Source: Chloroflexota bacterium (GTDB lineage: Bacteria; Chloroflexota; Anaerolineae; UBA1429). From it: DNA of 58,707 nt. The translations under genes were made by a program, and so were the position numbers. The stretch is taken from assembly GCA_012719135.1 (NCBI GenBank), contig JAAYAW010000023.1, forward strand, positions 1 through 58,707, read 5' to 3'. A model generated the notes under the pieces. It saw only the letters and a list, made by a program, of their open reading frames with translations, was not told the DNA's origin and did not search any database. This document shows, piece by piece, positions 15,832 to 26,100 of the stretch (its first letter is position 1; every line of letters starts with the position of its first letter).

Positions 15832-18800
15832 TCAATCTCCCACGGATTCTGCCCCTGGGGCTTCCGCGCCATCCTGCGGTACGACCGGGGCCGAGTACAC
15901 CAGTACCCGGCCGTTCTCCGAGTCGCCAAGATAGAGCTGCCCGTTCTGGTCGATCGCCAGTCCCGTCGGAAGATCCATGCCTTCGAGCCCGCTCCCGTAC
16001 TGTCCAAAGACCACGGCAATCTCACCATCAGAAAAGCCCAGAATCCGGTTGCTCTCGGGATCGGTGGCCCATACCATGCCCGATCCGTCCACTGCCAGAT
16101 AGGGTTTGTTCACAACGGACAGGCTGCTCCAAGCCTGCACACGCCATTCTCGCAGGTACGTCAGCTTGGCGTCAAAGACCTGAATGCGTCGGTTCCAGGT
16201 ATCCGCCACGTAGAGCTCCCCGGTCGCGCCAAAGGCAAGGCCCACCGGCTCCTCGAACTGCCCGGGACCGTCGCCGGACCCACCCACTGCCCCGAGAAGC
16301 ACGCCCTCAGGGCTGTACTTGAGCACGCGCTTGTTCCCTGTGTCGGAGACGTACAGATTCCCCTCCGTATCCAAGGCGAGCCCACGCGGGCCGTAAAAGC
16401 CCACCTCGACAGCCGGATCCTGCCCGGCTTCACCGAAAGTACCCCACTCGCGCAGATAGGTTCCCTGCGCATCAAACACCTGGATCCGGTGGTTCCAGGT
16501 GTCGGCCACGTACACCGTACCGTCCTGGGCGACCGCCACGCCCCAGGGTTCCTGAAAGTCGCCGGGGCCAGCCCCAAAGCCCCCCCACTGGCGCAGCGGC
16601 GCCCCCGAGGGAGAGAACACCTGTATGCGGTGGTTCTGGCTATCGGCTACGTAGATGTTGCCATCGGTATCCACGGCCACACCCTTTGGTGAAAGCACCT
16701 GCCCCTCAGCCGATCCAGCAGATCCAATGGATCGGACCGCACTATGCGAGATCCAGCGCTCCAGGTATGGGCTTGGCTCAACTGGCTCTAGCGCCGTCAG
16801 CGCATCGGTACCGCCGTCCCACATCCGTTGGAGCACATCCCGACGCACATACATGGCAAAACGGGACACGTACGGCCAGTCCGTCAGATCCCTATCCCAC
16901 TTGCGGTAGAACAGAATGTCCCACAGCACCCGCCTTCCCTCCGCAGTGGAGAGGTCCTGCCATAGGGAGGCCGGTGTCATCTGCATGTACCAGTCTTGAT
17001 AGGGCCACCAGATCATCCGGTACTCGCTTCGCACGTATCCCTCAGCGAGGAACTGGGCCGTTGCGTCTTCGTTCGCTGTGCCCACCAGCACCACGTCCGC
17101 ATCCAGCGGGCCCGAAGGAGCCTCTCCGAAATAGGTGGCGTGATCATAGTTGCGCAGGTACCAGACAAAGGGCCAACTCGTCTCATTGTCGTGCGCGATA
17201 GAGAGGTGCAGCCCGCCGGTCAGCCGGCGAGACATGCTCTCGATCTCTCGAGCAACGATCCCGGCATCAGGCGCCCCCTGAGCATACACGAGCAACTCAG
17301 CGGCGGAATCCCCGTTCACGAAGGACAGCCGCAGCGCAGACCGAACCGTGAGAGCCATGAGCACGGTCACAAGCGAAAGGCTCAACATCCGCCAGGAGTC
17401 GCTCCGGCGCAAGCGCGACAGCAACCAACCGATGGCCAGAGCCAGAGCAAGGCCCATCGCCAGCGTCACGATCCAGAGCATAGTATCCGACAGGGCCTGC
17501 GTTGACGTGTCCGTGCTCGGCGAGAGGGCAGCTAGCCGGGCCAACGTCCAGATCTCCAGAGGCACCAGCCCGAGAACCCAGAGTCCCCGTTGTCTGACCA
17601 CCGCGGGCCAGTCGGCGCGCAATAGCCATCCCAAAGCCCAGCCGCCCAGCAGGGTCATCGGCACGCTGATGTGCTGCAGCAGCCAGGGCATCTTCTCTCC
17701 TGCCCAGCTATAGATCACGAACGCCAGCAGAAACCAGTAGATGAGCAGAGGCACATAGGGCGCGGACGTGAGCTGAGGCTTGCCCTCTGCTCTGGCGACA
17801 GAGTCCCCCTTCAGGGCGTAGAGGGCTACCCCCGCAAGTGCCAGCAGAAAAGGCAGGAACTCGTACACCACCGTGAGCACGAGGTAATAGTGCCAGGGCT
17901 GCCCGCCCCGGGACTCGCCATGCTGCGAGAGCCAATATCCGAGCTGGCCAAGAACACCGGTGGCAATCCCACCGCCATTGGTAAACATCGTGGTAAAGAA
18001 CGGCAAGAACACCGCCCAGAAGATGCCCGCACAAGCCATCCACCTGCGGGCGCCCCACCACATGCCGATCCCCGCGCCGATGCCGAACATGACCAGAGCA
18101 ATGCCAAGCGAGAACAGCAGCGGTCCAGTGGTATAGTCCAGTGGATCGTGCCCGAGCAGAGTGATGACCACCGGGGACGCAAAGGGCAGGATCAGAGTCC
18201 CTATCGTGACCACCAGGTCGAACGCCGGCATCGCGATGAGCGTGCTCAGTCGCAGATCGCGGGTGGAAAGCCACTGGTACAGTAGGAAACCCACCAGAAA
18301 AGTACCCAGAATGGCATAGGTGATGAAGGTGGTCTCTTTCGCCGCAAAGCCGAGCGCCACAGCCGCCGCGGCCACATACAGATAGCGAGGCTTGCGCTCC
18401 TCTAGATACCGCAAGCACACGATCACCAGGATGAGGTTGAACAGGATGGCGAACTGATCGTGCCGGATGAACCGCGCACGGTGCATCAGGACAGGCGAAA
18501 CCGCCATGAGCGCCATAGCGGCGAAGGCCCCCTGCTTGCCCAACCATTTGCGCATGGCCAACGGGCTCAGAGCGATTGCGATCCCCGCGACAGCGGTCGC
18601 CAGACGTCCCGTCACATCGGAATCGCCGAACAGCAGATACACCAGCGCCGTCATGTGGTACAGAAACGGTCCATGGTAGACGGGGCTGTGGGTGTAGCCC
18701 TGACCGGTTGTCAGCTTCCAGGCCTCCCAAGCGTGGATGCTCTCGTCGTGACTGTAGGCACGCGACCCGAGATCCCACAGCCGCGTGAAGACGATCGCCG

Positions 18801-18921
18801 CCACCAGCAGGGCGCAGACCAGCGCCCAACGATCGATCCTCGCACCGGCGAGCACCGGCCGGTCCAGCCAACCCCGATGTGACTCGGTGCCGACAGGCGT
18901 GATCAGTTCGTTACTGCCCAT
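15832..18921 (-). CDS. Agl23-like membrane protein with C-terminal NHL propeller
   Basis: 1029 residues. The N-terminal two thirds is a GT-C-like membrane region with the invariant DE in SHDESIH (57-63) and HGP in VYHGP (81-85), the hallmarks of the family called flippase activity-associated protein Agl23 (TIGR03663), which resembles protein mannosyltransferases. From about residue 745 six NHL repeats (for example GNIYVADSQNHRIQVF) should form a beta-propeller, probably outside the cell. The start overlaps the end of the upstream GT39-like gene by 11 bases. Relatives usually occur beside DUF2298 genes, as here. Exact activity is unproven: sugar transfer to lipid-linked glycan, or a helper role. 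Confidence 0.85.
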   Translation of the reverse strand: MGSNELITPVGTESHRGWLDRPVLAGARIDRWALVCALLVAAIVFTRLWDLGSRAYSHDESIHAWEAWKLTTGQGYTHSPVYHGPFLYHMTALVYLLFGDSDVTGRLATAVAGIAIALSPLAMRKWLGKQGAFAAMALMAVSPVLMHRARFIRHDQFAILFNLILVIVCLRYLEERKPRYLYVAAAAVALGFAAKETTFITYAILGTFLVGFLLYQWLSTRDLRLSTLIAMPAFDLVVTIGTLILPFASPVVITLLGHDPLDYTTGPLLFSLGIALVMFGIGAGIGMWWGARRWMACAGIFWAVFLPFFTTMFTNGGGIATGVLGQLGYWLSQHGESRGGQPWHYYLVLTVVYEFLPFLLALAGVALYALKGDSVARAEGKPQLTSAPYVPLLIYWFLLAFVIYSWAGEKMPWLLQHISVPMTLLGGWALGWLLRADWPAVVRQRGLWVLGLVPLEIWTLARLAALSPSTDTSTQALSDTMLWIVTLAMGLALALAIGWLLSRLRRSDSWRMLSLSLVTVLMALTVRSALRLSFVNGDSAAELLVYAQGAPDAGIVAREIESMSRRLTGGLHLSIAHDNETSWPFVWYLRNYDHATYFGEAPSGPLDADVVLVGTANEDATAQFLAEGYVRSEYRMIWWPYQDWYMQMTPASLWQDLSTAEGRRVLWDILFYRKWDRDLTDWPYVSRFAMYVRRDVLQRMWDGGTDALTALEPVEPSPYLERWISHSAVRSIGSAGSAEGQVLSPKGVAVDTDGNIYVADSQNHRIQVFSPSGAPLRQWGGFGAGPGDFQEPWGVAVAQDGTVYVADTWNHRIQVFDAQGTYLREWGTFGEAGQDPAVEVGFYGPRGLALDTEGNLYVSDTGNKRVLKYSPEGVLLGAVGGSGDGPGQFEEPVGLAFGATGELYVADTWNRRIQVFDAKLTYLREWRVQAWSSLSVVNKPYLAVDGSGMVWATDPESNRILGFSDGEIAVVFGQYGSGLEGMDLPTGLAIDQNGQLYLGDSENGRVLVYSAPVVPQDGAEAPGAESVGD
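15886..16689 (-). repeat. Six NHL repeats within the Agl23-like protein
   Basis: Protein-level repeats of about 40-50 residues, each with a GVAVD-like strand, a YVAD-type turn and an N(H/R)RIQVF-like strand. The six together would close a six-bladed propeller. The fifth unit is the least regular (TDPESNRILGF). Confidence 0.85.
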
Positions 18922-20773
18922 CCGTCTCTCCCGTTTTCCTCATCACCCACAACCAAACAGTCTCACGTTCCACCGCCGGGCCCGCCTTTCGAAACAAGAG
19001 CCATTTGAGCGCCTCTCGCAGATCCCTCTGGCCCACAACGGGTCGCTCGCGAAGCGTGACGGACTGCCCCACATATCCGGCTGGCTCTGCCTGGCTCTCG
19101 CTCTGAGCACCGATCAGTATCGCCGCCTCGGACGGCTCTCCCACCCTTACGACGGGCTTGGCGTTCGGGTACTCGCGTAGCAGCCACGCGATCTGCGGTG
19201 ACAGCGCCTCCTCGTACAGGATATCCACGGCGCGCGGATCGCCGCTTTCGGCAAGCGACAGCCTCTCCAAGAGGGCCTCGACATCCCGGAGCGTGCCGGC
19301 GGTGGTGTGGCCCACCATGGGCTCCCATGGGTCTCTGGCACGATCGTAGGCCAGTGCCACCGTCCCCCGGATAGTGAGCAGCGTCGCCAGCACCAACACG
19401 AGGCTCATGACCACCAGTCCAGCCGCCTCTCGCCCTATCCAGATCCCGTAACCGATCAGCACAACCACCAGCAGGCCGCCTCCGAGCAGCGCCAGTCCCA
19501 GGTACACGTCCGTGCCGTGGTACAGGTACCCGCCCAGCTCGATCAGGGCAAACCACAGCAGGCACACGCTGGCACCCAAGGCGGCTAACTCCTTCGAGAC
19601 GAGGCGCATCACGCGACCCTCGATGCCGTACTGCGCACCCCGCCCCGCCAGAATGGCCAGTGGCAGGACGATCGTGACAATCCAGCGCGGCTCACGGTGC
19701 CCCGGGGCCAGACAGAGGATCAGGCTGAAAAGCAGCCAGGCAGCCAGGGCCTGATCAAGCGCGGAACCGGCCCTCCAGCCCCTGTACAAGCCGTAGAGCG
19801 CCAGCAGCAGTCCCAGTGGCTCGTACACCGCCAGCACCAGTGGAGCCTGATAGGGGAGCCAAGTGGATCTCTCCACGAGCGCCCCGATCCAGCCTCCCAG
19901 CATATCGACGGCGGTACCCATGCCGCCTGGGTTCGCCAGGCAGGCCGTGGCCCCCAGAGCCCAGGCGGCTCCGACCACCAGAACCAGTCTGCCCCGGTCA
20001 AGTTCGCGCCACCGCCGCGTAAGCTCCACCCGTGCGTCCCGGCAGGTTCGCCACCAAAGCACGCTCCCGGCCGCACAGAGTCCCAGAGCCAGGCTGAGGG
20101 CTTGTGGTCCGGCACACAGAGAAAGCCCGATGGACGCCATCCCGGCCGCGGCCATACGGTTGTCTCCGCGCTGCAGTGCACGATAGGCCAGCAAAACGCC
20201 TAGGGTGAACAACCCTACCGCGATCGCGGCGCCGTCAGCCGTCCGGCCCGCATAGACCCAGATCGGCGAGAGAGCCAGCGAACCGGCCACGAACAGGGCC
20301 GCCGTCCGCCCGAGCCAGCCCCGCGCGAGGTACGGGATGAGCACCAGCAGTGCGCCCACCATAGCGGTTGGCAGCCGCACGGCGAGCGCGTCCAGGGCAC
20401 CGGTGAGCGAGATCAGCTGGAGATCGAGCAGAAACGGCAGATACCCGCGCACCTCAAGTCCATCCCCCGATAGGGCCTGCACCGCGGCCAGCGCGGTGGG
20501 CGCCTCGTCCTGCAGCAGAGGCCAGCGTCCCAGGGAGAACACTCGGACAGCCAGCGCACCGAGTACCAGGGCAACGTACAACACCTGTTCTATGGTGATG
20601 CGCGGCCAGCCTGTGGCACAGGCCGTTGCCTCCCCTTCCCTCAAGGCTACGACCGTATCCGAGCCTCCGGCGCTTGTGGACGTCTCCTCGTCGGGAACGC
20701 TCACGCTCTGGCTCACATCAGCAGTATCCACAGGATGACACTCCGCCCTATCTGGCTCGGGCATAGATGACAT
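18911..20773 (-). CDS. GT39-like (protein mannosyltransferase family) membrane glycosyltransferase
   Basis: About 620 residues: a short Ser/Thr-rich cytoplasmic tail, roughly 10-12 membrane helices and a C-terminal soluble region. WPLLQDEAPTAL after the first helix holds the Asp-Glu pair typical of the catalytic loop in GT-C/PMT enzymes, which use polyprenyl-phosphate sugars on the outer face of the membrane. Several in-frame ATGs (20794, 20782, 20773, 20764) overlap the end of the DUF2298 gene; I chose 20773 without a decisive ribosome site. The stop overlaps the Agl23-like start by 11 bases. Confidence 0.78.
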   Translation of the reverse strand: MSSMPEPDRAECHPVDTADVSQSVSVPDEETSTSAGGSDTVVALREGEATACATGWPRITIEQVLYVALVLGALAVRVFSLGRWPLLQDEAPTALAAVQALSGDGLEVRGYLPFLLDLQLISLTGALDALAVRLPTAMVGALLVLIPYLARGWLGRTAALFVAGSLALSPIWVYAGRTADGAAIAVGLFTLGVLLAYRALQRGDNRMAAAGMASIGLSLCAGPQALSLALGLCAAGSVLWWRTCRDARVELTRRWRELDRGRLVLVVGAAWALGATACLANPGGMGTAVDMLGGWIGALVERSTWLPYQAPLVLAVYEPLGLLLALYGLYRGWRAGSALDQALAAWLLFSLILCLAPGHREPRWIVTIVLPLAILAGRGAQYGIEGRVMRLVSKELAALGASVCLLWFALIELGGYLYHGTDVYLGLALLGGGLLVVVLIGYGIWIGREAAGLVVMSLVLVLATLLTIRGTVALAYDRARDPWEPMVGHTTAGTLRDVEALLERLSLAESGDPRAVDILYEEALSPQIAWLLREYPNAKPVVRVGEPSEAAILIGAQSESQAEPAGYVGQSVTLRERPVVGQRDLREALKWLLFRKAGPAVERETVWLWVMRKTGETDGQ

Positions 20774-23108
20774 AGACTTCATTCTGATAGGCACGAACCA
20801 TCAGGCCATCCAGCTTCGCGAGCGTATCATCGCCGGCATCATAGGCTTCGCGCTCGTACGGCCCAACGAGCACATAGTCTACCCCGTAATCCCTCAGCAG
20901 TCGATCCGTCTCCGCCATGTCCACACCGCTGTAGATCGCTCGCAGCACCTGCTCCCGCTCAGCAGGGAGATCACCAGAGCCGCGCCATTGCCGCTCATGG
21001 CCTGCCCAGCCCAGCAGGCTCTGCAGACCCGTGTGTGCGGACACCCAGTTCTCAACGGTGTAGCTGCCCCCGGAGCCCTCCACGATCACGGCATCAGGGG
21101 CAGCGTCGGCGAGAAGCCACGCGATGGCCGCGTATTCGGCCGGCCTCTGCCGCGCCACATAGGCGGTTCCGTTCAACGTCGCCTCGCCCCGAAACAGACC
21201 CGCCTTTGTGGCCGTCGCTGCCGCCGTGTAGCTCAGGCCACCGATCACGAGCATGCCCGAGAGAGCCAGCCAGAGCGCTACGGCCGCCTGCCAGGGCCGT
21301 CTCAGCTCGCCTGCCTTCCGAACCAGTCGGTAGACGCCATAGCTCCCGCACAGGCTGAGCAGGACCCATGCCTGATAGTAGAACTTGAACACCGTGTTCA
21401 TTCGCGAGTCAAAGACGTCACGCAGATATACGACCTCCACGGCACAAAGGAGGCCCATCGCTACCATGATCATCAACAAGACCATCAGCGTGGGCGCATC
21501 AGGCCCCCCTGCTGACTCTCGCACTCCGACCACGGTCCCCCACAACAGGAGCCCCCCGCTCACCAGGAGAAACAGAAGGCACAGCGCCGCCGTCCACCAG
21601 CCGGCGACCAGGGAGGCCACCAGCGCCAGCCCGAAGGCGGCGGCCCAGATCCATGCCAGTGATGGAGGAGCGACTGACTTGAGGGCGGCCCTCATCTCTG
21701 CAGCAATCACGGTCAGCGTTGCTGGCAGCAGCGAAAACTGGATCCCGAACATCAGCAGGAACTGTTGTGGCGCCGTTTTCGTTTCCGGAGAGACCAGGCC
21801 GATGCCCCCTGCCTGAGACCGCAGGCTCAGGAAAAAGGGGAAATATGCCAGCACTCCACTGGCGCCAACCGCCAGCATCAGGATCGCCGTGTCGCGCAGC
21901 CAGCCCTGTTTCCCGATGTCCACCCGGTATCGCCAGACCGCCAGAGCCGCGCCAAAGAGGAGCAGGTATATGGGATAGTCCCAGGTGTTCAGAAAGGCCA
22001 GCGCACCCAGGATCAGACCCCACCACGCCACCTCTTGCGGCGTGCCTGGCCAGGAGCGAGCAACAGACGCCATCCAGCGACGCAGGCCTGTACCCACCGC
22101 AGGGGCCTCACCGCACACCCTTTCCCGCATGAGTATGTTCAGCGCCAGAGCGATCGCCAGGAGCACAAAGGGAAGCGCAAGAACGTGAGGGTGGTTGTCC
22201 CCCAGTAGGAAACTAAAGAAGGGGAACTCGGAGATCACCTCCTGGTCCGCTCCGGTGGGCCCACGGTCATGGATCACGCGCGAGGCACGCCACCACCACC
22301 AGTTGTCCGTGGGATACCAGTGCGGGCTCGGCTCCGATGCCTGCAGGTTGCGTACATCCAGCCATGACCAGAATGCCCCGCTGCCCCACCCTCTAGCGCG
22401 GATCAACTCCAGTACGCCGACCAGGTTCCCCATCACGGCGACGAGGATGCCTCCCAGCAGCCCGTACCGGGCGGCACGCTGCCCCGCCGCAGTCACGAGG
22501 TTGTAGACGACGCCAAACGCCCCGCTTATGGTCAGAGCGAACAGGCTGATACCCACAAGGTTGAACGTGACGCTGCTCGGCAGCGCCGACAGCCGTGTCA
22601 GCATCGCGGCCATCAGATACCCAAAGTAGTAGTAGCTGATCGAGTATCCGGCGAGCCAGGGATCGTGCGGAGGAAAGGTCTCGCTCTGCAGAATGCCGTT
22701 CAGAAAGGCGAACTCCATCGGCTTCTCTGTGGCCACGATGTCCGGATTGAAGGCCCGGAAGATCCCAAAGAGCAGCAACGCGGCAAAGAACAGGGCCGAT
22801 TCCAGCGCCACGACGCGCCTCAGCCCGGACAGATGACGCAACAGCGCGGTCCGATCCCTCCAGGCGACGGCCACCGAAATCAGCGCCGCCAGGCAGAGAG
22901 CCAGCACCGCGGCCGCCGTGGTATTGCGCAGCCAGCCGGTGGTCGCCAGCAGCCAGAGCAGGTAACCAGTCAGTAACAGACCGATAGGCCGGCGGAAGCA
23001 GACGCCGCGCTCGGGAAGATGGCGCAACAGCGTCATGCTCAGCGGCAAACCCACCAGCCCAAAGAGCTCGAGCAACAGCCCCCAGCGCAGCAGAACGCCT
23101 ATGACCAT
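20748..23108 (-). CDS. DUF2298 (Chlor_Arch_YYY) integral membrane protein, single-domain form
   Basis: 786 residues, almost all hydrophobic, essentially one DUF2298 domain of the usual 700-900 residue size. The name-giving motif is YYYFG (159-163), preceded by TEKPMEFAFLNGIL and TFPPHDPWLAGY; RMNTVFKFYYQAW follows at about 569. The C-terminal soluble part (DYVLVGPYEREAY, LAKLDGLMVRAY) matches the ends of both domains in the neighbouring giant protein. Family function is unknown; GT-C-like glycosyltransferase activity is a reasonable guess from topology and context. The ATG lies inside the last codons of the giant gene (10-base overlap). Confidence 0.88.
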   Translation of the reverse strand: MVIGVLLRWGLLLELFGLVGLPLSMTLLRHLPERGVCFRRPIGLLLTGYLLWLLATTGWLRNTTAAAVLALCLAALISVAVAWRDRTALLRHLSGLRRVVALESALFFAALLLFGIFRAFNPDIVATEKPMEFAFLNGILQSETFPPHDPWLAGYSISYYYFGYLMAAMLTRLSALPSSVTFNLVGISLFALTISGAFGVVYNLVTAAGQRAARYGLLGGILVAVMGNLVGVLELIRARGWGSGAFWSWLDVRNLQASEPSPHWYPTDNWWWWRASRVIHDRGPTGADQEVISEFPFFSFLLGDNHPHVLALPFVLLAIALALNILMRERVCGEAPAVGTGLRRWMASVARSWPGTPQEVAWWGLILGALAFLNTWDYPIYLLLFGAALAVWRYRVDIGKQGWLRDTAILMLAVGASGVLAYFPFFLSLRSQAGGIGLVSPETKTAPQQFLLMFGIQFSLLPATLTVIAAEMRAALKSVAPPSLAWIWAAAFGLALVASLVAGWWTAALCLLFLLVSGGLLLWGTVVGVRESAGGPDAPTLMVLLMIMVAMGLLCAVEVVYLRDVFDSRMNTVFKFYYQAWVLLSLCGSYGVYRLVRKAGELRRPWQAAVALWLALSGMLVIGGLSYTAAATATKAGLFRGEATLNGTAYVARQRPAEYAAIAWLLADAAPDAVIVEGSGGSYTVENWVSAHTGLQSLLGWAGHERQWRGSGDLPAEREQVLRAIYSGVDMAETDRLLRDYGVDYVLVGPYEREAYDAGDDTLAKLDGLMVRAYQNEVYVIYARAR

Positions 23109-26100
23109 CCGTCTGCGCTCCCACGATCGCCTGGCACGCCATCAGCGTAGAGGTAGAGCGTGGCCCCATCATTCTCGTACAGGCACTTGAGTACTCCTGT
23201 GTCCTCCAGCGCCTCGAACTTGGCCAGGGCCGCCTCCGGATACAGCGCCCGCTCCAGAGGGCCCACGTACACGAGCCTCACGTGCCGGCGCTGCATCAGC
23301 GCCAGCGCGACCTCCGGGTCCTCCGTGGTAAAGAGCAACTCGGCGTCGGCGAGCTGGGGAGCGACCTGCTCCGCCGGTCTCTGTTCGTATTGGTGCGCCC
23401 CCACCAGCGTCGGCAGGCCGCTATACGAAGACATCCGCAGCCCACCCTCCCGATAGTAACCCACGGGCGCCTCTGCCAGCACCGGCAGAACACTCACGTT
23501 CGCCCAGATCCAGCGCAGCGCATCCCGGTCATACCGCATCTCCACCGGATTATCCGATTCTGGCAGGCTGTATACGGCCTGCTCCATATAAGCCGTGCCG
23601 TCCAGCGTAAGGCCCGATGGCGATCCGCTGGGAAACCGTTCGTTCACGCGGGTGGGCACGGCCGCGAGCGGGTACACAAAGGCGCCCGCAAGAAGAACGA
23701 CGGCCCCCGTTCGCCAGGCCATCCCAGATGACGTCCAGGGCCGCGCAGATTGCCAGACGACTGGCAGCATGGCGCCTCCCACGGCGGCGAGGAGTACCCA
23801 GGCCTGGATCGAGAACTTGAAGACCGTGTTCATGCGGCGCCAGTCCGATCCACGCAGGAAATCGGCCACGTAGATCCATTCGATCCCGAGCAGCAGCCCA
23901 AACCCGGCAGCGAGACATAGCCAAAGAATCCAGCGTCCCGGCCTGTTTCTCTGCAGGATGCACATCGCCAGAGAAGCGGCCAGCAGGCAGGCCAACAACG
24001 GCCAGATCTGGCCCATCGCGACACCCGCGGCGAAGGAGATCGACAGCGCGATGCCGAGCGCTCGCGACAGCCATCGCCCCCGTCCCGAGCCTCTCCTACC
24101 ACGCCGGCGGCCAGAAGTCCTCGCCCCCCACCGGAGCAGCCCGATGGTCAGCCACAACACCGCCCCCCAGATCTCCAGGAAAGGAGCCACGGCCGTGCGC
24201 TCGCCGGGCGTCAGGAGGGCTAGCCCAAGGTTCTGTGCGCGAAAGCGTGAGTAGAATGGTGCGAAAGCCAGCAGCGCGGCCAGAGCGAGGACCGGGGATA
24301 CCCCGCCCCCCAGAACGGCTCCCCGGACCCCGCCGCTTCGGTAGCCCAGGTAGACGAGCGTGGCGGCGGAGAGCAGCCAGAACACCGGCAGATCCCAAGT
24401 ATTGGTGACGCTCAGCGTACCGATGGTCAGCGCGAGCCACAGCACCGCGCACGCACGCAGGGCAAGGCTGGGCCTTGCCGCCTGGATTAGCGCGCCACAC
24501 AGGCACAATACCAACAGGCCAAGCGGAAGGGCCATCATATGCGGGTGCAGATCGGCGAACAGGTAGGAAAAGAACGGAAACTCGTTGATGGTGTTTGGGA
24601 TAATCCGGGTCGCCGCGTACCAGTAGTCAAAGGCCAGCGCCCCGCCGCCCCCGCTAATCCATCGGCCTGCCCCATCGACGGCACAGACGGCCCCCTCCAG
24701 AGCGGACCCCGCGCCCTCGGGGCAGGCCAACACGGTCAGCTGTTGCACGATCTGCCGAGCACCCGACAAGTTGCCGGCTACGGCCACCAGCGCCGCAGAG
24801 CCTGCGCCCTGCCAGATCCGCAGCCGCCCGGTTCCGATGATCTCGCGCCCAAAGGCAAAGGCATGGCTTACCGTCAGCCCAAAGAACGTCGGGACAGCCA
24901 GGTTGAATCCGATCTCCGGCGATAGGCCAACCATCTTGCACAGCAGGCTCACCAGGTACAACCCGTAGTAGTAATAGTTGAGAACCCCTCCTGCAAAGTA
25001 GGGATCGTAGGGCGGCAGGTAGGCCGATCGCGAGATCGCGTTCAGCATGGCGATCTCCATCATCTTCTCGCCACCGTACCAGGGTTGCCACAGATCGGGG
25101 TTCAGCATGCGAATCAGCACGAATGTGCCATAGCTCAGCGCAAAGACCGCCTCCCCGCGCATTGCCGCGGCCGAGAAGCGCGAACTGAACCGCCTGCGAC
25201 GCCGGACGTACACGGCGAGCGCTACCGCTCCCACCATCAAGGCCGCACCCCAGGCGGTGAGCGGTGTATTCCGCAACCACCGCAGGCTCATCGCGAGCCA
25301 GGCCACATAACCCACAAGCACGAGTCCCAGGCCCTTGGCCACCAGATACCCGCCATCGGACCATCCGCCAAAGACCGGAAGGATAAGTGGCCAGACAATG
25401 AGCCCGATAAGGACCAAAACGAGCCACCAGAGTGCCGCCGAGACGAACGGAGAACCTTCTGCCAGGGTATTCCATCCCCTGGAGTTCACCGAGGGCACGT
25501 CCTCCACCGGGCTCTCGAGCAACAGGCGCGCGTCACTCGAATCACCGTCGGCCCGGACCCGCGATGGGATCCAGTGACGCGCCAGCCAATCGCGAGCAGC
25601 CTCGACCCAGCCCGGGCCAGCGGGTTGTGCAGACGTCAGCCGAGCTCCGGAGCCCAGCACGCGATAGATCGTCACAGGCCCCTTGGAGTAGATCCGCTCC
25701 AGTGTGTCCCCCAGCATCGCGTCGAACTTGGCAAGAGCCTCCGGCGCATAGTAGGCCCTCTCCAGTTCCCCCACATAGATCAGGCCTACCTGGTATCGCC
25801 GCAGCAACTCCACCGTTTCGTCCACACTGAGGCTGGTGTAGATCGTCGCCAGATCCTGGAGGCGCCAGTCAACGACCGTAGAGCTCAGTGCTGCCCGCTG
25901 TTGCTTCTGGTGCCAGTCCCAGCCGACCACAGACGGCAGGCCCGTGTACACCGACACGCGCCCGCCCCAGCGATAGAGTGGCGTGTTCGCCTCGACGATC
26001 ACTGGAGAACCCAGCACGTGCTCCTGAAGCCAACGGATGGCCTCCGCATCGTGCCCGAGATTCAACTGCTGCCCGTTGTCCTGGTAGGTCGCCGAGTCCA

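Noticed and set aside
15886-16689. Possible DNA repeat or CRISPR-like array
   Set aside because: The periodicity is at protein level (NHL repeats) and not identical at DNA level; there are no direct repeats with spacers anywhere in the window.
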